64,000 nucleotides of DNA from Pseudorhodoferax aquiterrae (GCF_014652235.1 NZ_BMYK01000001.1:62001-126000); one strand, 5' to 3'. Counted from the first letter of the stretch, positions 8,112 to 18,500 are shown. A program made the numbers and translations. The notes: generated by a model from the sequence alone, not told the origin.

Positions 8112-8972
8112 ATGACCATCCAGGAACAGCTACGCCAGCGCTTCGCCGAACTGAGCCCGGCCCTGCAGCAGGTGGCCCGCTATCTGCTCGACCACCCGGC
8201 CGAGGTCGTCACGACCTCGATGCGCCACATCGGCCTGCAGTCGGGCAGCACGCCGGCCACGCTGGTGCGCTTTGCGCAGCATCTGGGTTTCGCGGGCTGG
8301 CCGCAGCTCAAGGCCGCCTTCGTGGCCGACATGGGCCTGGGCGGCGAGGCCTACGGCGCGCGGGCGCAGCGGCTGGTCGGCCGCGCGGGCCAGCGTGATC
8401 TGGCCGGCGAGATGTTCGCGGTGCAGCGCCGCAACCTGCAGGCCACGCAGGACCAAAGCGCCGCGCGGCTGGAGCAGGCCTGCGCGTTGCTGGAGAAGGC
8501 CGGCGCGGTGCATGCGGCGGGCTTTCGCGCCTGCTTCCCGATCGCCTTCGCCTTCGTCTACCAGTACCGGCTGTTCCGCGCCGCCGTGCACCTGGTCGAT
8601 GGCCAGGGCGGCACGCTGGAGATGCAGCAGCGCGCCATGGCCCGCGGCGATGCGCTGCTGGTGGCCAGCTTCGCGCCCTACTCGCGCGAGGCGCTGCAGG
8701 TGGCGCAGGCCGGCCGGGCGGCCGGTTGCCAGATCCTCGCCTTGACCGACAGCGCAGCCTCCCCATTGGCGCTGCTGGCGCATGAGACGCTGCTGTTCAC
8801 GATCGCGAGCCCCTCGTTCTTCCCCTCCGTGGCGGCGGGTCTGGCGCTGGCCGAGGCGCTGGTGGAGCTGCTGGCCAGCCGCGCGGGCAAGGCCGTGGTG
8901 CGGCGCATCGACGAGGCCGAGCGCCAGCTGTTCGACTCGGGCGCCTACCTGCCGTCGCCGCGCGGCGGTTGA
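8112..8972 (+). CDS. MurR/RpiR family transcriptional regulator
   Basis: 286-residue regulator: an N-terminal RpiR helix-turn-helix (about residues 1-77; MTIQEQLRQRFAELSP and GSTPATLVRFAQHLGF) and a C-terminal SIS sugar-isomerase-like domain (about 120-265; DALLVASFAPYSREALQVAQ and ILALTDSAASPLALLA). I prefer the ATG at 8112 to the in-frame one at 8088, because 8088 would translate through the third operator copy and adds an uncharacteristic MFHHHGTA leader. It is divergent from the aminotransferase operon and convergent with plsC (stops 8972 and 8980). Although SIS domains usually sense sugar phosphates, RpiR members also govern amino-acid catabolism, which fits the neighbours here. Confidence 0.88.
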   Translation: MTIQEQLRQRFAELSPALQQVARYLLDHPAEVVTTSMRHIGLQSGSTPATLVRFAQHLGFAGWPQLKAAFVADMGLGGEAYGARAQRLVGRAGQRDLAGEMFAVQRRNLQATQDQSAARLEQACALLEKAGAVHAAGFRACFPIAFAFVYQYRLFRAAVHLVDGQGGTLEMQQRAMARGDALLVASFAPYSREALQVAQAGRAAGCQILALTDSAASPLALLAHETLLFTIASPSFFPSVAAGLALAEALVELLASRAGKAVVRRIDEAERQLFDSGAYLPSPRGG

Positions 8973-8979
8973 GCCCGGT

Positions 8980-9717
8980 TCAGAAGGTCTGGCCGTGCAG
9001 CCGCTCGACCTCGTCCTGCAGCGCCTGGGCCCAGGCGCGCCGGTCGCGGCCCGCGTGCTGCTGCGGTGCGCCGTAGCGCACGTGGGCCACGAGGCCCTCG
9101 GCCGCCAGCGTGCGCCAGACCGAGCCGACCAGCGTCTCGTCGCCGACGAAGCTCGGCGCGAAGCTGGTCGCCCCCGTGCGTTCCGCGAAGCGCAGCGCCA
9201 GCGGCTGCACGGGCGCGTCGGCGCTGATCGCGGCCTGCACCAGGTTGGCGTGGAAGGGCAGCAGCGCGCGCCCATCGCCGGTCGTGCCCTCGGGGAAGAT
9301 CGCCACCACATCGCCGGCCAGCAGGCGGTCGCGCATGTGGTGCACCACGCGCATGGCGTCACGGCGCGAGGCGCGTTCGATGTAGAGCGTGCCCGCGCCC
9401 GTCGCCAGGCTGCCGATCAGCGGCCAGTGCGCCACGTCGGCCTTGGAGACGAAGCGGCAGTAGCCGGCGGCGTGCATGACCACGATGTCCAGCCAGGAGA
9501 TGTGGTTGGCCACCAGCAGCACGGGCCCGGCGGCCATCCCGCCGTCCACTTGCAGCCGGATGCCTGACAGCGCCAGCACGCGCGCGGCCCAGGCCTGCAC
9601 GGCCTGCGCGCGCTGCTGCGGGGTCCAGCCCGGAAAGCGCGTGCGGATGGTCCACAGGCCGGCCGCTCCATGGCCGACCAGGCGCAGCAGACGCCACAGC
9701 GCGCGCGCGTGGCGCAT
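8980..9717 (-). CDS. plsC: 1-acyl-sn-glycerol-3-phosphate acyltransferase
   Basis: 245-residue inner-membrane acyltransferase that makes phosphatidic acid from lysophosphatidate and acyl-ACP or acyl-CoA. Both diagnostic blocks are present: NHISWLDI (the NHX4D catalytic motif) and FPEGTTGDG (glycerophosphate binding). A hydrophobic, Arg-flanked N-terminus (MRHARALWRLLRLVGHGAAG) anchors it at the membrane. It is the last gene of the yqgE-ruvX-pyrR-pyrB-pyrX operon, starting 4 bp after the pyrX stop, so its expression is tied to pyrimidine genes although its product is a lipid enzyme. Confidence 0.9.
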   Translation of the reverse strand: MRHARALWRLLRLVGHGAAGLWTIRTRFPGWTPQQRAQAVQAWAARVLALSGIRLQVDGGMAAGPVLLVANHISWLDIVVMHAAGYCRFVSKADVAHWPLIGSLATGAGTLYIERASRRDAMRVVHHMRDRLLAGDVVAIFPEGTTGDGRALLPFHANLVQAAISADAPVQPLALRFAERTGATSFAPSFVGDETLVGSVWRTLAAEGLVAHVRYGAPQQHAGRDRRAWAQALQDEVERLHGQTF

Positions 9718-9721
9718 GGGC

Positions 9722-11017
9722 TCAGGCCGCGTCGTGGGCCAGGTGGCCGCCGACCAGCGTGAAGCGCACGCGGCCCGGCAGCTCGTAGCCCGTAAAGGCC
9801 GTGTGCTTGCCCTGGCTCTGCAGCGCCTCGTCGGTCACCACCCAGCGCGCGGCCGGGTCGAACACGCAGACATCCGCCACACCGCCTTCGACCAGCTGGC
9901 CCAGGCTGGCCTGCAGCGTGCCGAGCGCGCTGCCCAGCAGCGCGGCCGGCTGGCTCGTAACGGTGGCCAGCGCCTGCGGCAGCGGCACGCCCTCGTCCTC
10001 GGCCCACTTCAGGGCCAGGCTCAGCAGCAGCTCCACGCCCGTGGCGCCGGGTTCGGCCTCGGCGAAGGGCAGGGTCTTGGCGTCGGCGTCCACCGGCGTG
10101 TGGTCGGAAACCAGGGCCTGCACCGTGCCATCGGCCAGTGCGGCGCGCAGCGCGTCGCGGTCGCGCTGCTGGCGCAACGGCGGGTTCACGCGCGCGCGGC
10201 TGTCGAAGTAGCCGATGTCCTGGTCGGTCAGGTGCAGCGAGTTGATGCTCACGTCGCAGCTGACGGGCAGACCCGCGGCCCGCGCCTGGCGCACCAGCTC
10301 GACGCCGGCGGCGCTGGACAGGCGCGACAGGTGCACGCGCGCGCCCGTGACCTTCATGAGCTCGAAGATGGTGTGCAGCGCGATGGTCTCGGCGATCACG
10401 GGAACGCCCGCCAGGCCCATGCGCGTGGCCAGCGGGCCGCTGGCGGCCACGCCCTTGCCCAGGTCGCGGTCCTGCGGCCGCAGGAACACGGTGAAGCCGA
10501 AGGTCGCCGCGTACTGCAGCGCGCGCTGCAGCACCTGGGTGTTGGCCAGCGGCACCTCGGCCTGGCCGAAGCCGATGCAGCCGGCCTCGGTCAGCTCGAC
10601 CATCTCGGTCAGCACCTCGCCGGCCAGGCCGCGCGTGAGCGCGCCCTGCGGGAACACGCGCGCCTGGTGCAGCTTCTCGGCGCGGAACTTGAGCATCTCC
10701 ACGAGGCCGGGCTCGTCGAGCACAGGGTCGGTGTCCGGCGGGCAGACCAGGCTGGTCACGCCGCCGGCCACGGCCGCGGCCATCTCGCTCTCCAGCATGC
10801 CCTCGTGCTCGTGGCCGGGCTCGCGCAGGCGCATGGACAGGTCCACCAGGCCGGGCATGACCACCAGGCCGCTGGCATCCAGCGTGCGGTCGGGTTTGAA
10901 TTCGGGCGACACGCTGCCGATGGACACGATGCGGCCCGAGGCGATGGCGATGTCGGCCGTGGCGTCACGGCCCGAGGCCGGGTCGATCACGCGGCCGTTC
11001 TGGATCAGCGTCTTCAT
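9722..11017 (-). CDS. pyrX: Dihydroorotase-like protein lacking metal ligands (PyrX/PyrC')
   Basis: 431-residue amidohydrolase-fold protein of the class I dihydroorotase group. The strictly required Asp-x-His-x-His metal site is replaced: [14 protein letters not shown] gives Asp59-Leu-Ser61-Met-Arg63. The later ligand regions also deviate ([11 protein letters not shown], and [12 protein letters not shown] instead of the usual DHAPH). It should therefore be catalytically dead. In pseudomonads an inactive dihydroorotase-like subunit of this kind is needed to assemble active aspartate transcarbamoylase with PyrB. The ATGA overlap with pyrB (pyrB TGA at 11016-11014, this ATG at 11017) fits equimolar subunits of one complex. 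An active PyrC should be encoded elsewhere. Confidence 0.88.
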   Translation of the reverse strand: MKTLIQNGRVIDPASGRDATADIAIASGRIVSIGSVSPEFKPDRTLDASGLVVMPGLVDLSMRLREPGHEHEGMLESEMAAAVAGGVTSLVCPPDTDPVLDEPGLVEMLKFRAEKLHQARVFPQGALTRGLAGEVLTEMVELTEAGCIGFGQAEVPLANTQVLQRALQYAATFGFTVFLRPQDRDLGKGVAASGPLATRMGLAGVPVIAETIALHTIFELMKVTGARVHLSRLSSAAGVELVRQARAAGLPVSCDVSINSLHLTDQDIGYFDSRARVNPPLRQQRDRDALRAALADGTVQALVSDHTPVDADAKTLPFAEAEPGATGVELLLSLALKWAEDEGVPLPQALATVTSQPAALLGSALGTLQASLGQLVEGGVADVCVFDPAARWVVTDEALQSQGKHTAFTGYELPGRVRFTLVGGHLAHDAA

Positions 11018-11976
11018 GCTTCATTTCCCGCAACGATGCCCATCACCGCCATGCGCACGGCGATGCCGAAGGTGACCTGGGGCAGGATCACGGCCTGCTT
11101 GCCGTCGACCACGGCCGAATCGATCTCCACGCCGCGGTTGATCGGCCCCGGGTGCATGACGATGGCATCGGGCTTGGCCAGCGCGAGCTTCTCGGGCGTG
11201 AGGCCGAAGCTCTTGAAGTACTCCTGGCTGGAAGGCAGCAGTGCGCCACTCATGCGCTCGTTCTGCAGCCGCAGCATGATCACCACGTCGCAGTCCTTGA
11301 TGCCCTCTTCGAGCGTGTGGCACACGCGCACGCCCATCTGCGCCATGTCGCCGGGCACCAGGGTCTTGGGGCCGACCACGCGCACCTCGGCGCAGCCTAG
11401 CGTGGTCAGGCCGTGGATGTCCGAGCGCGCCACGCGCGAGTGCAGCACGTCGCCGACGATGGCCACCGTGAGGTTGCTGAAGTCCTTCTTGTAGTGGCGG
11501 ATGGTGTACATGTCGAGCAGCCCCTGCGTGGGGTGCGCGTGCCGGCCGTCGCCGGCGTTGATGACATGCACGTGCGGCGCCACATGCTGGGCGATCAGGT
11601 ACGGTGCGCCCGATTCGCTGTGCCGCACCACGAACAGGTCGGCCGCCATGGCCGACAGGTTGGCGATGGTGTCCAGCAGCGATTCGCCCTTGGCGGCCGA
11701 GGAGCGCGCGATGTCCAGGTTGATCACGTCGGCCGACAGCCGCGTCGCCGCGATCTCGAAGGTGGTGCGCGTGCGCGTGCTGTTCTCGAAGAACAGGTTG
11801 AACACGCTCTTGCCGCGCAACAGCGGCACCTTCTTGACCTCGCGGTCGCCCACGCTGACGAAGTTGGCGGCGGTGTCCAGGATCTGCGTGAGGATGTCCC
11901 GGGGCAGGCCTTCGATGGAGAGCAGGTGGATCAGCTCGCCGTTCTTGTTGAGTTGCGGATTGCGTCGGGCGAGCAT
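11014..11976 (-). CDS. pyrB: Aspartate carbamoyltransferase catalytic subunit
   Basis: 320-residue enzyme of pyrimidine synthesis: carbamoyl phosphate + aspartate to N-carbamoylaspartate. The carbamoyl-phosphate loop is [13 protein letters not shown], and the other landmarks are [27 protein letters not shown], and [11 protein letters not shown] near the C-terminus. The ATG at 11976 gives the normal start [20 protein letters not shown] and lies 2 bp after the pyrR stop; the frame stays open upstream but those codons belong to pyrR. It overlaps the start of the dihydroorotase-like gene, consistent with a PyrB-PyrX holoenzyme. Confidence 0.96.
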   Translation of the reverse strand: MLARRNPQLNKNGELIHLLSIEGLPRDILTQILDTAANFVSVGDREVKKVPLLRGKSVFNLFFENSTRTRTTFEIAATRLSADVINLDIARSSAAKGESLLDTIANLSAMAADLFVVRHSESGAPYLIAQHVAPHVHVINAGDGRHAHPTQGLLDMYTIRHYKKDFSNLTVAIVGDVLHSRVARSDIHGLTTLGCAEVRVVGPKTLVPGDMAQMGVRVCHTLEEGIKDCDVVIMLRLQNERMSGALLPSSQEYFKSFGLTPEKLALAKPDAIVMHPGPINRGVEIDSAVVDGKQAVILPQVTFGIAVRMAVMGIVAGNEA

Positions 11977-11978
11977 GG

Positions 11979-12476
11979 TCAGCCTTTGATCTCGAAGCTG
12001 AAACGGCCGTCTGCGGCGCGCGCGAGCGCCAGCGACTGGCCGGCCGGCAGCGCCACGCGCGCGGCGGCGAAGTCGGCCTGGATCGGCAGTTCGCGCGCGC
12101 CGCGGTCCACCAGCACGGCCAGCCGCACGCTGGCCGGGCGGCCGTAGTCGAACAGCTCGTTGAGGGCGGCGCGGATGGTGCGGCCCGTGTAGAGCACGTC
12201 GTCCAGCAGCACGATGTGGGCGCCCTTCACGTCGAAGGCCAGGGCCGTGGCGCTGGCGCCGGCCACCATGCCGCGCTGGCCATAGTCGTCGCGGTGCATG
12301 GCCGAGGAGATCACGCCGGGCTTGCCGGCGCGCTGCAGGTCGGCCTGCAGGCGCTCGGCCAGCCAGGCGCCGCCGGAGGCGATGCCCACCAGTTGGGTGT
12401 CTTGCGTGCACAGCGGCCGCACGCCGCGCAGCAGCTCGGCGTACAAGGCCTCGGCGTCGAGGGTCAGGGTACTCAT
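11979..12476 (-). CDS. pyrR: PyrR bifunctional regulator / uracil phosphoribosyltransferase
   Basis: 165-residue type I phosphoribosyltransferase. The PRPP-binding motif is [17 protein letters not shown]; the flexible loop region reads [14 protein letters not shown]. In Gram-positive bacteria PyrR attenuates pyr operons by binding mRNA; in proteobacteria its regulatory role is less clear, and weak uracil phosphoribosyltransferase activity is the safer expectation. The ATG at 12476 overlaps the ruvX stop by ATGA (TGA at 12475-12473), and pyrB follows after 2 bp. This places it as the third gene of a tightly coupled operon. Confidence 0.92.
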   Translation of the reverse strand: MSTLTLDAEALYAELLRGVRPLCTQDTQLVGIASGGAWLAERLQADLQRAGKPGVISSAMHRDDYGQRGMVAGASATALAFDVKGAHIVLLDDVLYTGRTIRAALNELFDYGRPASVRLAVLVDRGARELPIQADFAAARVALPAGQSLALARAADGRFSFEIKG

Positions 12477-12895
12477 GGCAGGTTTCTCAGAAATTGCTCG
12501 AGGATGATGCAGGCCGCGGCCGCATCGGCGTCGCGCGCGCCCAGGCTCAGGGCTTCGGTGGTGGTGTAGCGCTCGTCCACCTCGTAGACGGGCAGCTTGC
12601 AGCGCCCGCGCAGCTGGCGCGCGAAGCGCTGGGCGCGCGCGGTGTTCTCGTGGGCCGCGCCGTCCGGGTGGAAGGGCACGCCGACGACCAGCGCGTCGGG
12701 CCGCCATTCGCGCACGCGCGCCTCGATCTGGGCGAAGCGCGCATCGCCCTCGGCGCGGATCGTGCCCTGCGGCGTGGCCGTGCGCGTGAAACGGTTGCCC
12801 ACGGCGACGCCGGTGCGCTTGGCGCCGTAGTCGAAAGCCAGAAAGGATTGGAAGTGGGCCGGGACGGCGTCGGGCGCGGCGGGGGCTGCGCTCAC
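12473..12895 (-). CDS. ruvX: Holliday-junction resolvase-like / pre-16S rRNA nuclease YqgF
   Basis: 140-residue RNase H-fold nuclease that trims the 5' end of 16S rRNA and has been linked to recombination. Motifs: [15 protein letters not shown] with the first catalytic Asp, [10 protein letters not shown], and [11 protein letters not shown] place the start at GTG 12895 because it overlaps the yqgE stop as GTGA (TGA at 12894-12892). The open frame extends much further upstream, but that is inside yqgE in another frame. A 10-15 residue Ala/Pro-rich leader precedes the conserved core. yqgE-ruvX adjacency is widely conserved in proteobacteria. Confidence 0.93.
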   Translation of the reverse strand: MSAAPAAPDAVPAHFQSFLAFDYGAKRTGVAVGNRFTRTATPQGTIRAEGDARFAQIEARVREWRPDALVVGVPFHPDGAAHENTARAQRFARQLRGRCKLPVYEVDERYTTTEALSLGARDADAAAACIILEQFLRNLP

Positions 12896-13491
12896 GCGTG
12901 CCCCGCATCCGGCGACAGCATCCAGGCCTGCAGCCCCAGCAACTGCAGGGCGCGGTCGTAGCGCTGCTCGATCGGCGTGTCGAAGATCACGCTGGCGTCG
13001 GCTTCCACCGTGAGCCAGCTGTTCTCGGCCAGTTCGGATTCGAGCTGGCCCTCGCCCCAGGCGGAGTAGCCCAGCGAGACCAGCACCTTCTTGGGGCCGG
13101 CGCCGGTAGACAGGGCTTCCAGCACATCCTTGGAGGTGGTCATCTCCAGGCCGCCCGGGATGGTCATGGTCGAGGCGTAGATGCTTTCGCTGTCGTGCGG
13201 CGGGGCCGCCATGACGGGTTCGTGCAGCACGAAGCCGCGTTCGGTCTGCACCGGGCCGCCCTGGAACACCGGGCTGTCGGACAGGTCGTCGCGCCGCAGC
13301 GGCAGGTCGACCTTGTCGAACAGCTTCTTGAGGTTGATGTCGCTGGGTTTGTTGATCACCAGGCCCAGCGCGCCGCGGGCGCTGTGCTCGCACAGGTAAA
13401 CGACACTGCGCGCGAAGTTTTCGTCTTCCAAACCCGGCATCGCGATCAGGAAATGATGCGTGAGGTTCATCGGCGCAGAATCTGAACTCAT
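12892..13491 (-). CDS. YqgE/AlgH family protein (UPF0301)
   Basis: 199-residue conserved cytoplasmic protein of unknown biochemical function. Family hallmarks are the start NLTHHFLIAMPGLED, then YLCEHSARGALGLVINKP, VFQGGPVQTERGFVLH and VSLGYSAWGEGQLE. AlgH was named for an effect on alginate genes in Pseudomonas, but no direct mechanism is established. It is the first gene of the yqgE-ruvX-pyrR-pyrB-pyrX-plsC operon. Its start is 41 bp from the divergent photolyase start, so both promoters must lie in or around this very short gap (13492-13532). Confidence 0.93.
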   Translation of the reverse strand: MSSDSAPMNLTHHFLIAMPGLEDENFARSVVYLCEHSARGALGLVINKPSDINLKKLFDKVDLPLRRDDLSDSPVFQGGPVQTERGFVLHEPVMAAPPHDSESIYASTMTIPGGLEMTTSKDVLEALSTGAGPKKVLVSLGYSAWGEGQLESELAENSWLTVEADASVIFDTPIEQRYDRALQLLGLQAWMLSPDAGHA

Positions 13492-13532
13492 AAGCCGCGA
13501 TTTTAGCGAGGCCCCCGCTCCGGATTTGTTGC

Positions 13533-15029
13533 ATGGACAAGAAGTACGCCACTGGATTGATGTGGTTTCGGCGCGACTTGCGCGCTTTTGACAACGCGGC
13601 GCTCTACCACGCGCTGCGCGCCTGCCGCCAGCTGCACTGCGTGTTCATCCTGGACACCGACATCCTGGACGCGCTGCCGCGGGCCGACCGTCGCGTGGAG
13701 TTCATCCTGGCGGCACTGGACGAACTCGACGCCGCGCTGCGCCGGCTGGCGCCGGATGCCGGGCTGATCTGGCGCCTGGGCTCGGCACGCGAGCAGATTC
13801 CGGAACTCGTCCATGCGCTGCATGCCCAGGCCGTCTTCGCCAACCACGACGACGAGCCCGCCGCCATGGCGCGTGACGCCCAGGTGCGCGGCACGCTGGC
13901 CGGCATGGGCGCGGCGCTCTTGACCAGCAAGGACCAGGTGATCTTCGAGCGCGGCGAGGTGCTGACCCAGGCCGGCACGCCCTACACGGTGTTCACGCCC
14001 TACAAGACGGCCTGGCTCAAGAAGGTGGATGCGTTCTATCTGTCGTCCTACCCCGTGGCGCGCCATGCCGAGGCGCTGGCGCCGCGACCCGAAGGCGAGC
14101 GCCGGCCCGTCCCCGGCCTGGCGCAGATCGGCTTCGCACCCAGCAACCTCGCGGAGCTCAAGATCCCGCTGGGCGCCAGCGGCGGCCAGCAGCTGTTCGA
14201 GGAGTTCTTCGACCGCATGGACCAGTACCACCTCGCGCGCGATTACCCGGCCGTCAAGGGGCCGAGCTACCTGGGCGTGCACCTGCGCTTCGGCACGGTG
14301 TCGATCCGCCAGCTGGCGTCGAGCGCCCAGCAGCTCGCGGCGCAGGGCATGCAGGGGCCGGCCGTGTGGCTGTCCGAGCTGATCTGGCGCGACTTCTACA
14401 TGCAGATCCTGGCGCACTTCCCGCACGCGGCGGAATCGGCCTTCAAACCCGAGTACGACGCGATCAAATGGGAGCGCGGCAAGCATGCCGAGGCGCTGTT
14501 TTCGGCCTGGTGCGAGGGCCGCACGGGCTACCCACTGGTCGATGCGGCCATGGCCCAGATCAACCAGACCGGCTACATGCACAACCGGCTGCGCATGGTG
14601 ACGGCCAGCTTCCTGACCAAGCACCTCGGCCTGGACTGGCGCTGGGGCGAGGCCTATTTCGCCGAGAAGCTCAACGACTTCGACCAGTCGGCCAACAACG
14701 GCGGCTGGCAGTGGGCGGCGTCCACGGGCTGCGACGCGCAGCCCTACTTCCGCATCTTCAACCCGGTCGCGCAGAGCGAGCGTTTCGATGCCGAAGGCAA
14801 GTTCATCCGGCGCTACCTGCCGCAGTTGGCCGACCTGCCGACACCGCTGTTGCACGCGCCCTGGAAGGCCAGCGCGATCGAGCTGGCCGCGGCCGGCGTG
14901 GAACTGGGGCGCGACTACCCGCGCCCCGTGGTCGACCACGCCGAGGCGCGCGAACGCACGCTGGCGCGCTATGCCGTGGTCAAGAAGCCGCTGGCCGGCA
15001 GGAAGCCGGCGGCCAAGCGGCGGCGCTGA
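13533..15029 (+). CDS. phrB: Deoxyribodipyrimidine photolyase (class I CPD photolyase)
   Basis: 498-residue light-driven repair enzyme for cyclobutane pyrimidine dimers. The N-terminal photolyase domain begins GLMWFRRDLRAFDNAALYHA. The C-terminal FAD-binding domain has WLSELIWRDFYMQIL, GYMHNRLRMVTASFLTKH and the signature NNGGWQWAASTGCDAQPYF. Length matches the family. The C-terminal tail is basic (KKPLAGRKPAAKRRR), which may help DNA contact. Divergent from yqgE; its stop lies 3 bp before the stop of the convergent PRC-barrel gene. Confidence 0.95.
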   Translation: MDKKYATGLMWFRRDLRAFDNAALYHALRACRQLHCVFILDTDILDALPRADRRVEFILAALDELDAALRRLAPDAGLIWRLGSAREQIPELVHALHAQAVFANHDDEPAAMARDAQVRGTLAGMGAALLTSKDQVIFERGEVLTQAGTPYTVFTPYKTAWLKKVDAFYLSSYPVARHAEALAPRPEGERRPVPGLAQIGFAPSNLAELKIPLGASGGQQLFEEFFDRMDQYHLARDYPAVKGPSYLGVHLRFGTVSIRQLASSAQQLAAQGMQGPAVWLSELIWRDFYMQILAHFPHAAESAFKPEYDAIKWERGKHAEALFSAWCEGRTGYPLVDAAMAQINQTGYMHNRLRMVTASFLTKHLGLDWRWGEAYFAEKLNDFDQSANNGGWQWAASTGCDAQPYFRIFNPVAQSERFDAEGKFIRRYLPQLADLPTPLLHAPWKASAIELAAAGVELGRDYPRPVVDHAEARERTLARYAVVKKPLAGRKPAAKRRR

Positions 15030-15032
15030 AGA

Positions 15033-15371
15033 TCACCAGGTGACGCCGTAGTGCTCGTACACGCGGCGGCCGTAGTCGTCGGTGTAGTCGGGCCGCTCCT
15101 CGCGCGCATAGCGCGGCGCGTTGTCCAGCGTGTTGGCGTCCAGCGGCACGACATAGCCGTCCAGCGCCGTGTCGTACTTCAGCATGGGCCAGGGAATCGG
15201 GTAGCGGTCGGTGCCGATGCCGAGGAAGCCGCCGAATTCCAGCGCGGCATAGCGCACCAGGCCCGAGCGCTTGTCGATGACGAGGTTGTCGATGCTGCCG
15301 AGCTTGCCGCCCTTGGCGTCGTAGACGGTCGTGCCCTCGACCTTGTCGGAGGTGATGGTGGGACTGGACAT
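15033..15371 (-). CDS. PRC-barrel domain protein
   Basis: 112-residue protein made almost entirely of one PRC-barrel: TSDKVEGTTVYDAKGGKLGSI, then VRYAALEFGGFLGIG, DRYPIPWPMLKYDT and YVVPLD, followed by an acidic/aromatic tail. Free-standing PRC-barrel proteins of this type are often stress-associated in betaproteobacteria; the molecular role is unknown. No signal peptide. The start at 15371 follows an AAGGAGAAAC ribosome-binding site. The open frame continues for more than 1,600 codons upstream, but that part is antisense-type noise across the chemosensory kinase gene. Confidence 0.88.
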   Translation of the reverse strand: MSSPTITSDKVEGTTVYDAKGGKLGSIDNLVIDKRSGLVRYAALEFGGFLGIGTDRYPIPWPMLKYDTALDGYVVPLDANTLDNAPRYAREERPDYTDDYGRRVYEHYGVTW

Positions 15372-15541
15372 GGTTTCTCCTTCTGGGTTGCCGGGACCGG
15401 TGGCCCCATGCCCTGGTTTTTCCCATGCGCGAGCTGCTGTGCGTGTCGGTGCGGGCGCACGCCCTTCGTAGGTGTGGGCGCGTGCTTGGACCCGCGCCGG
15501 GAGACGGCAAGCCCTGCCGCCACGGCGTGACGGCGAACTCG
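15372..15541. other. 170 bp intergenic region, no gene recognised
   Basis: Lies between the PRC-barrel start and the stop of the chemosensory kinase gene, both on the minus strand. It must contain the promoter of the PRC-barrel gene. I see no RNA gene and no convincing terminator for the kinase operon. Confidence 0.4.
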
Positions 15542-18500
15542 TCAGCCCTGGGTTGTTGCGGCGTAGCGCCGCACCAGGTTCAGCAGTTCCTCTTCGGCAT
15601 AGGGCTTGCCCAGGTAGTGGTCCACGCCGAGCGCGCGCGCGTGGTCGCGGTGCTTGTCGGCCGTGCGCGAGCTGATCACCGCGATGGGCAGGCCGGCCAG
15701 CCGCTCGTCGGCGCGGATGGACTGGACCAGCGCATAGCCGTCCATCCGCGGCATCTCGATGTCGGTCACCAGCAGGACCGGCCGTTCGGCCTGCAGTTGC
15801 GCGAGTGCCTGCAACCCGTCGGCGGCCAGCGCCACGCGCCAGCCGTCGCGCTGCAGCAGGCGCTGCGTCACATGGCGCACGGTCACGGAATCGTCCACCA
15901 CCAGCACCAGCGGGGCCGGCGCGACCGTCGTGTCTGGTGCCGGGCTGCCGTCGCCGTTGCGCAGTGCCTGCTCCTGTTGGGCCTGGCGCGCCATCGCGCC
16001 GTAGACCGCGGCCAGCGCCACCGGGTTGTAGAGCAGCAGCACGGCGCCCGAGGCCAGCACCGACATGCCGGCCAGACCGGGCAGGCGCGCGAGCTGCGGC
16101 CCGAGGTTCTTGACCACCACCTCCTGGTGGCCCAGCACCTCGTCCACATGCAGGGCCAGCCGCTGCTGGGCGCTGTGCAGGAGCAGCACGCTGGCATGGC
16201 GCTCGCGCGCAGGCGGTTGGGCGATCGCGCATTGCAGCAGCGCGCCGGCCCAGTAGAAGGCCAGCGGCTCGCCGTCGTCGTCGACGAGTTGCTCGCGGGC
16301 ATAGCACTGGGCGAGTTCGGCCGGCGCGAGCCGGCGCACCGCCTCGACCAGGTGCGTCGGAATGCCGAAGGTCTGCTGGCCCACGCGCACCAGCACCACC
16401 TGGGTGGCGGCCGTGGTCAGCGGCAGCACGAGCCTGAACTGCGTGCCCTGGCCGGGCGTGCTGGACGTCTCGATGCGGCCGCCCAGTGCGTGCACCTCGG
16501 TGCGGACCACGTCCATGCCGATGCCGCGGCCGGCCATGGGCGTGACGGCGGCGGCCGTGGTGAAGCCGGGCAGGAACACCAGCGCGGCGGCCTCGTCGGA
16601 CGTGAGCGGCGCATCGGCCGTGAGCAGGCCCAGCGCGGCCGCCTTGGCCTGGATGCGGGCCAGGTCCAGGCCGCGGCCGTCGTCGGCGATCGTGAAGGCG
16701 ATGTCGTTGGCGGTGTGCGCCACGCTGACCGCGATGGTGCCGGCGGCCGGCTTGCCGGCGGCGCTGCGTTGCTCGGCGTCCTCGATGCCGTGCGTGACGG
16801 CGTTGCGCAGCAGGTGCTCGAACACCGGCGCCAGGCGGTCGAGCACGCCGCGGTCGAGTTCGACGCTGCCGCCGGCCAGATCCAGCCGCACCTGGCGGCC
16901 GGCTTCCTTGGCGCTCTGGCGCACCGTGCCGTACAGCCGTTCGGCAATGGCCTCGAACGGCAGCATGCGCGTGCGCAGCAGTTCGCGCTGCAGCGCGCGG
17001 GCCTGCCGGCCCTGGGCCGCGAGATCGTCCTGCGTGCCCTGCAGGCCGCGCTGCAGCTGGCGCTGCGCGGCGCTGAGCTCGGCCACCGATTCGGCCATGC
17101 CGCGCGCCAGCTCCTGCGTGCGCGTGAAGCGGTCGAACTCCAGCGGGTCGAAGGCTTCGGCACCGTCGCCGGCCTGCGCCAGCCTGGCCTGGATCTGCGA
17201 TTCGGTCTGCGCCTGCAGTTCGCGCAACTGCTGGCGCAGCAGGTCGAGCCGGCTGCCCTGCGCCGCGAGTGCGGCATCGAGCGCGCCGAGCCGCGCCTCC
17301 ATGCGGGCGCGCGTGACCAGCACCTCGCCGGCGCCGCTGACGAGCTGGTCCAGCAGCTGCGCGCGCACGCGCACCGACTGGCCGGCCGCGGGGCCCGGCG
17401 TGGGCGCCACGACTGCGCCCGCGGGCGACGCGGCCAGGCCCCGGGCCTGCGCGCGCAGCTGGTCGAAAGCCTGCTGCAGCCGGTCGGCATGGGCCAGCAG
17501 CGGTTCGATCTGCGCCGGCAGGGCAGCATCGGGCAGTCGCTCGGCCGCGCTTTCGAGCCGGTGCGCGAGCGCGCCCAGCTGCAGCGCGCCGGCCAGCCGT
17601 GCGCTGCCCTTGAGCGTGTGCAGCGCGCGCAGCGCGGCCTGGCGCGCGGGCGCGTCGCCGGGCGCGCCCTGCCAATGGCGCAGCGCTGCCGACAGCTGCG
17701 GCAACAGCTCGGCGGCCTCGTCCTCGAACACCGGGAACAGCTCGGCGTCGATGGCGTCCTGGCTGTCGATTTCTTCGTCGAACGCGGTGGCGTCCGGCGC
17801 GGGCTGCAGCAAGGCTTGGAGCGCGAGCAGCACCCCGTCGCGCGCGGGCTTGAGGAAGCCGGCCGCGAACTGGTGCAGCAGACGGCGGATCTCCTCGGCC
17901 GCGTCCAGCACGGGCGCGGTGGTGCCGGGCGGATCGCCCGCCAGCACCTGGGCCAGCAGATCGGCCAACCGGGCCAGCGCCTCGAAGCCCACGCCGGCCG
18001 CGCTGTCGGCCAGCGCGCGGGCCAGCGCGGCGCTGCTGGCCGCGGGCGCCAGCGGCTGCTGCAGCGCCCACTCCCCGAGTTCGGTCTGCAGCTGGCGCGA
18101 CCACTCGTCGGCGTCGTTGAGAAAGGCGTTGTAGAGCGGCAGCGCGATGCGCAGCGGGCCGATCTGGCGGAAGTGGTCCTCGTCGCTGCCGTCCGCGGGG
18201 TCGGTGGCAGGCGCTGCGGCGGGTTCCGAGAGGGCGGGCGGCGCCTCGGCGGTCGCTGGCTGGCGCAGGGCGGTGGCGGCCTCCTGCAGGGCAGCGAGCC
18301 GGTGCCCACCGTCGCGCCCGGCCGCGATGTCGGCGATCCAGCCGTCCAGCGCCTGCAAGGCCTGCTGTGTGGACTGCAGCAGCGCGGCATCGGCCGGGCC
18401 CGGCGCGTCGAGCCGGGCGTTCAGCGCGTGCTCGAAGGACCAGGCGGCGGCACCGAAGCCGTCCTGCTGCACCATGCGGGCGCTGCCCTTGAGCGTGTGG

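Noticed and set aside
13492-13532. Extra small gene between yqgE and the photolyase gene
   Set aside because: Only 41 bp; no room for more than promoter elements.
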